From NCBI GenBank assembly GCA_000421045.1, contig ATWC01000017.1, forward strand, positions 1 through 55,785: 55,785 nt of DNA, written 5' to 3'. A program made the position numbers and the translations under genes. This DNA is from Lachnospiraceae bacterium NK4A179. GTDB lineage: Bacteria > Bacillota > Clostridia > Lachnospirales > Lachnospiraceae. Under the pieces are notes generated by a model, which was given only the letters and a program-made list of their open reading frames with translations, did not search any database and had not been told where the DNA came from. Within the stretch, counting starts at the first letter, position 1; the number at the start of each line of letters is the position of its first letter. Shown here in pieces: positions 53,755-55,785 of this stretch.

Positions 53755-54270
53755 ATGTCTGAACAGGTAAATAAAAAAGTATTCCAGCTTCTTGTCGACA
53801 ACACATCAGGTGTACTCAGCCGTATTTCAGGGCTTTTTTCACGCAGAGGATACAATATTGAGAGTATAACTGCAGGTGTTACCGCTGATCCGAGATTCAC
53901 AAGGATAACGATAGTTACAAGCGGCGATGATGAGATACTCGAACAGATAGAGAAACAGGTTGCAAAGCTTGTTGATGTAAGAAATATCAAAGTGCTTGAG
54001 CCTTCTGATTCGGTTTACAGGGAGCTCTGTCTTATCAAGGTTGAAGTTACCGACAGATCAAGAGAGGGACTTATCGCAGTTGCAAACGTATTCCGTGCCA
54101 ACATAATCGATGTGAGTCAGACCTCGCTGATCGTCGAGCTTACCGGCAGCAGGAACAAGATAAAGGCGTTTCTTGATCTATTGGAGGGATATAAGATCCT
54201 TGAGATCGCCCGTACGGGCATAACCGGTCTCACCAGAGGAGACAAAGACGTTGTCTGGTTTGATGACTGA
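53755..54270 (+). CDS. ilvN: Acetolactate synthase small subunit, second copy
   Basis: The 171-aa paralogue of the preceding gene has the same layout: ACT domain (FQLLVDNTSGVLSRISGLFS, RRGYNIESITAG) and C-terminal domain. It differs at most positions and ends with an extra GDKDVVWFDD tail. Two small subunits in tandem suggest differential regulation of one IlvB, or partner choice with another large subunit elsewhere. The weak AGAGG site and an upstream palindrome set it apart from the first copy. Confidence 0.93.
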   Translation: MSEQVNKKVFQLLVDNTSGVLSRISGLFSRRGYNIESITAGVTADPRFTRITIVTSGDDEILEQIEKQVAKLVDVRNIKVLEPSDSVYRELCLIKVEVTDRSREGLIAVANVFRANIIDVSQTSLIVELTGSRNKIKAFLDLLEGYKILEIARTGITGLTRGDKDVVWFDD

Positions 54271-54278
54271 TCCTAAGT

Positions 54279-54306
54279 TAAGTTACGGAAGTATTTACCG
54301 AACTTA
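54279..54306 (+). other. Hairpin in the ilvC leader
   Basis: TAAGTT(A)CGG (54279-54288) pairs with CCGAACTTA (54298-54306) with one bulged A. No U-run follows. It may slow read-through from ilvN or protect the ilvC message. Confidence 0.4.
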
Positions 54307-54333
54307 TATATTATCAATTCTTTTAAAAACTAA

Positions 54334-55365
<1,032 letters not shown>

Positions 55366-55399
55366 TTCGTCCGGCTCCGATCATAAAAGAGTAAAAAAT

Positions 55400-55441
55400 T
55401 AAACCGGTTCCTCAAGCTTGCTTGAAGGAACCGGTTTTTTA
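55400..55441 (+). terminator. Terminator after ilvC
   Basis: AACCGGTTCC and GGAACCGGTT form the stem, extended inward by CAAGC/GCTTG, with six T at 55435-55440. The A-run on the left side makes it usable on both strands. Confidence 0.93.
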
Positions 55442-55448
55442 TATCGCA

Positions 55449-55530
55449 GAGCCGCCGTAAGGAAAAATGTCAGCTAAAGCTGACCGGCGGCTCGCGGGCG
55501 AGTAGGGTGCGATTACATCTTCCCTACTCG
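55449..55530. repeat. Two tandem hairpins between ilvC and the PHP gene
   Basis: The first has outer arms GAGCCGCCG (55449-55457) and CGGCGGCTC (55485-55493) and an inner stem GTCAGC-TAAA-GCTGAC (55469-55484), with an A-rich bulge on one side. The second has CGAGTAGGG (55499-55507) and CCCTACTCG (55522-55530), followed by ATTTT. Confidence 0.7.
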
Positions 55531-55568
55531 ATTTTCGCCGGAGCTTCGCAGAGAGTGTTTCCGGCTGT

Positions 55569-55785
55569 TTATATCTTCATAAATTCCGGCTTTCTCTCGT
55601 GAAATACGCAGTAGTACTCGAAGCCGCAGTCTTTAAGCAGTGCAGCAGCATCTTCAAAGTGCTGTGCGATGTGCTCAGGTTTGTGTGCATCGGAACCTAC
55701 GGTGAGTATCTCTCCGCCAAGTTCCCTGTACCTTGAAAGGATCTCCTTGCAGGGATGCGGGCCGCCCATTCCGTAGCGGTAGCCT
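55569..55785 (-). CDS. Histidinol-phosphatase (PHP family), 3' end only
   Basis: The minus-strand frame is open to the window edge and shows the C-terminal end of a PHP-family histidinol-phosphatase. It contains YRELGGEILTVGSDAHKPEH with the metal-binding SDAH, an AAALLKDCGFEYYCVF helix-strand, and ends RKPEFMKI. At least 71 residues are visible; the start lies outside the window. Whether it belongs to a histidine operon cannot be seen. Confidence 0.85.
   Translation of the reverse strand, partial: GYRYGMGGPHPCKEILSRYRELGGEILTVGSDAHKPEHIAQHFEDAAALLKDCGFEYYCVFHERKPEFMKI

Overview
The window reads as chromosomal DNA of a Gram-positive, anaerobe-type Firmicute, most likely a Lachnospiraceae member (Butyrivibrio-like). 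The grounds are the mraZ-rsmH-ftsL-pbp-murD-ftsW-divIB-ftsZ order, the yqhY-nusB-xseA-xseB-ispA-dxs-tlyA-nadK-recN order, TTG and GTG starts behind strong AGGAGG-type sites, and several small genes I associate with Lachnospiraceae (a DUF6142-like membrane protein, the gene before radA, a CmpB-type membrane protein). No tRNA, rRNA or CRISPR was seen.

Region by region. 1-4740 is AT-rich accessory DNA. It lies between two copies of the ychF promoter and start region (83-247 and 4741-4892). It holds an ImmR/ImmA-like repressor and metalloprotease pair, a small ORF across an in-phase direct repeat, a frameshifted DUF4417 gene, a caspase-like small protein with a Gly-rich leader, a zinc-ribbon/L12-like protein, and a membrane protein. 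No integrase or transposase is visible. 4876-6872 is ychF-lgt. 7067-15935 is a compact division and wall cluster without mraY, murE, murF or murG. 16008-18826 is prfC and a transglutaminase-like lipoprotein. 18913-27610 is the yqhY-to-recN cluster. 27676-35370 is glgA followed by a pyrF-pyrE-X-Y-purE-purM-purN-purD string. 35465-36826 is an SH3b membrane protein with an Asp run and an Arg-rich tail. 36918-42899 is gntR-clpC-X-radA-surE-yfcE. 42960-50024 is argH-asd-ATPase-topB-acyltransferase-like-HD. 50099-51494 is a CmpB-like protein facing a small lipoprotein. 51578-55365 is ilvB-ilvN-ilvN2-ilvC with a strong terminator, followed by tandem hairpins and the 3' end of a PHP-family histidinol-phosphatase gene on the minus strand.

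Most genes are on the plus strand and many neighbours overlap by 1-8 nt (ATGA, TAATG, TTGA, GTGA), so translational coupling is the rule. The part most likely to hide something undescribed is 1862-3653: DUF4417, a protein with a clan-CD-like His-Gly/Cys pair, and a small putative partner protein, tightly coupled and embedded in mobile-type DNA.
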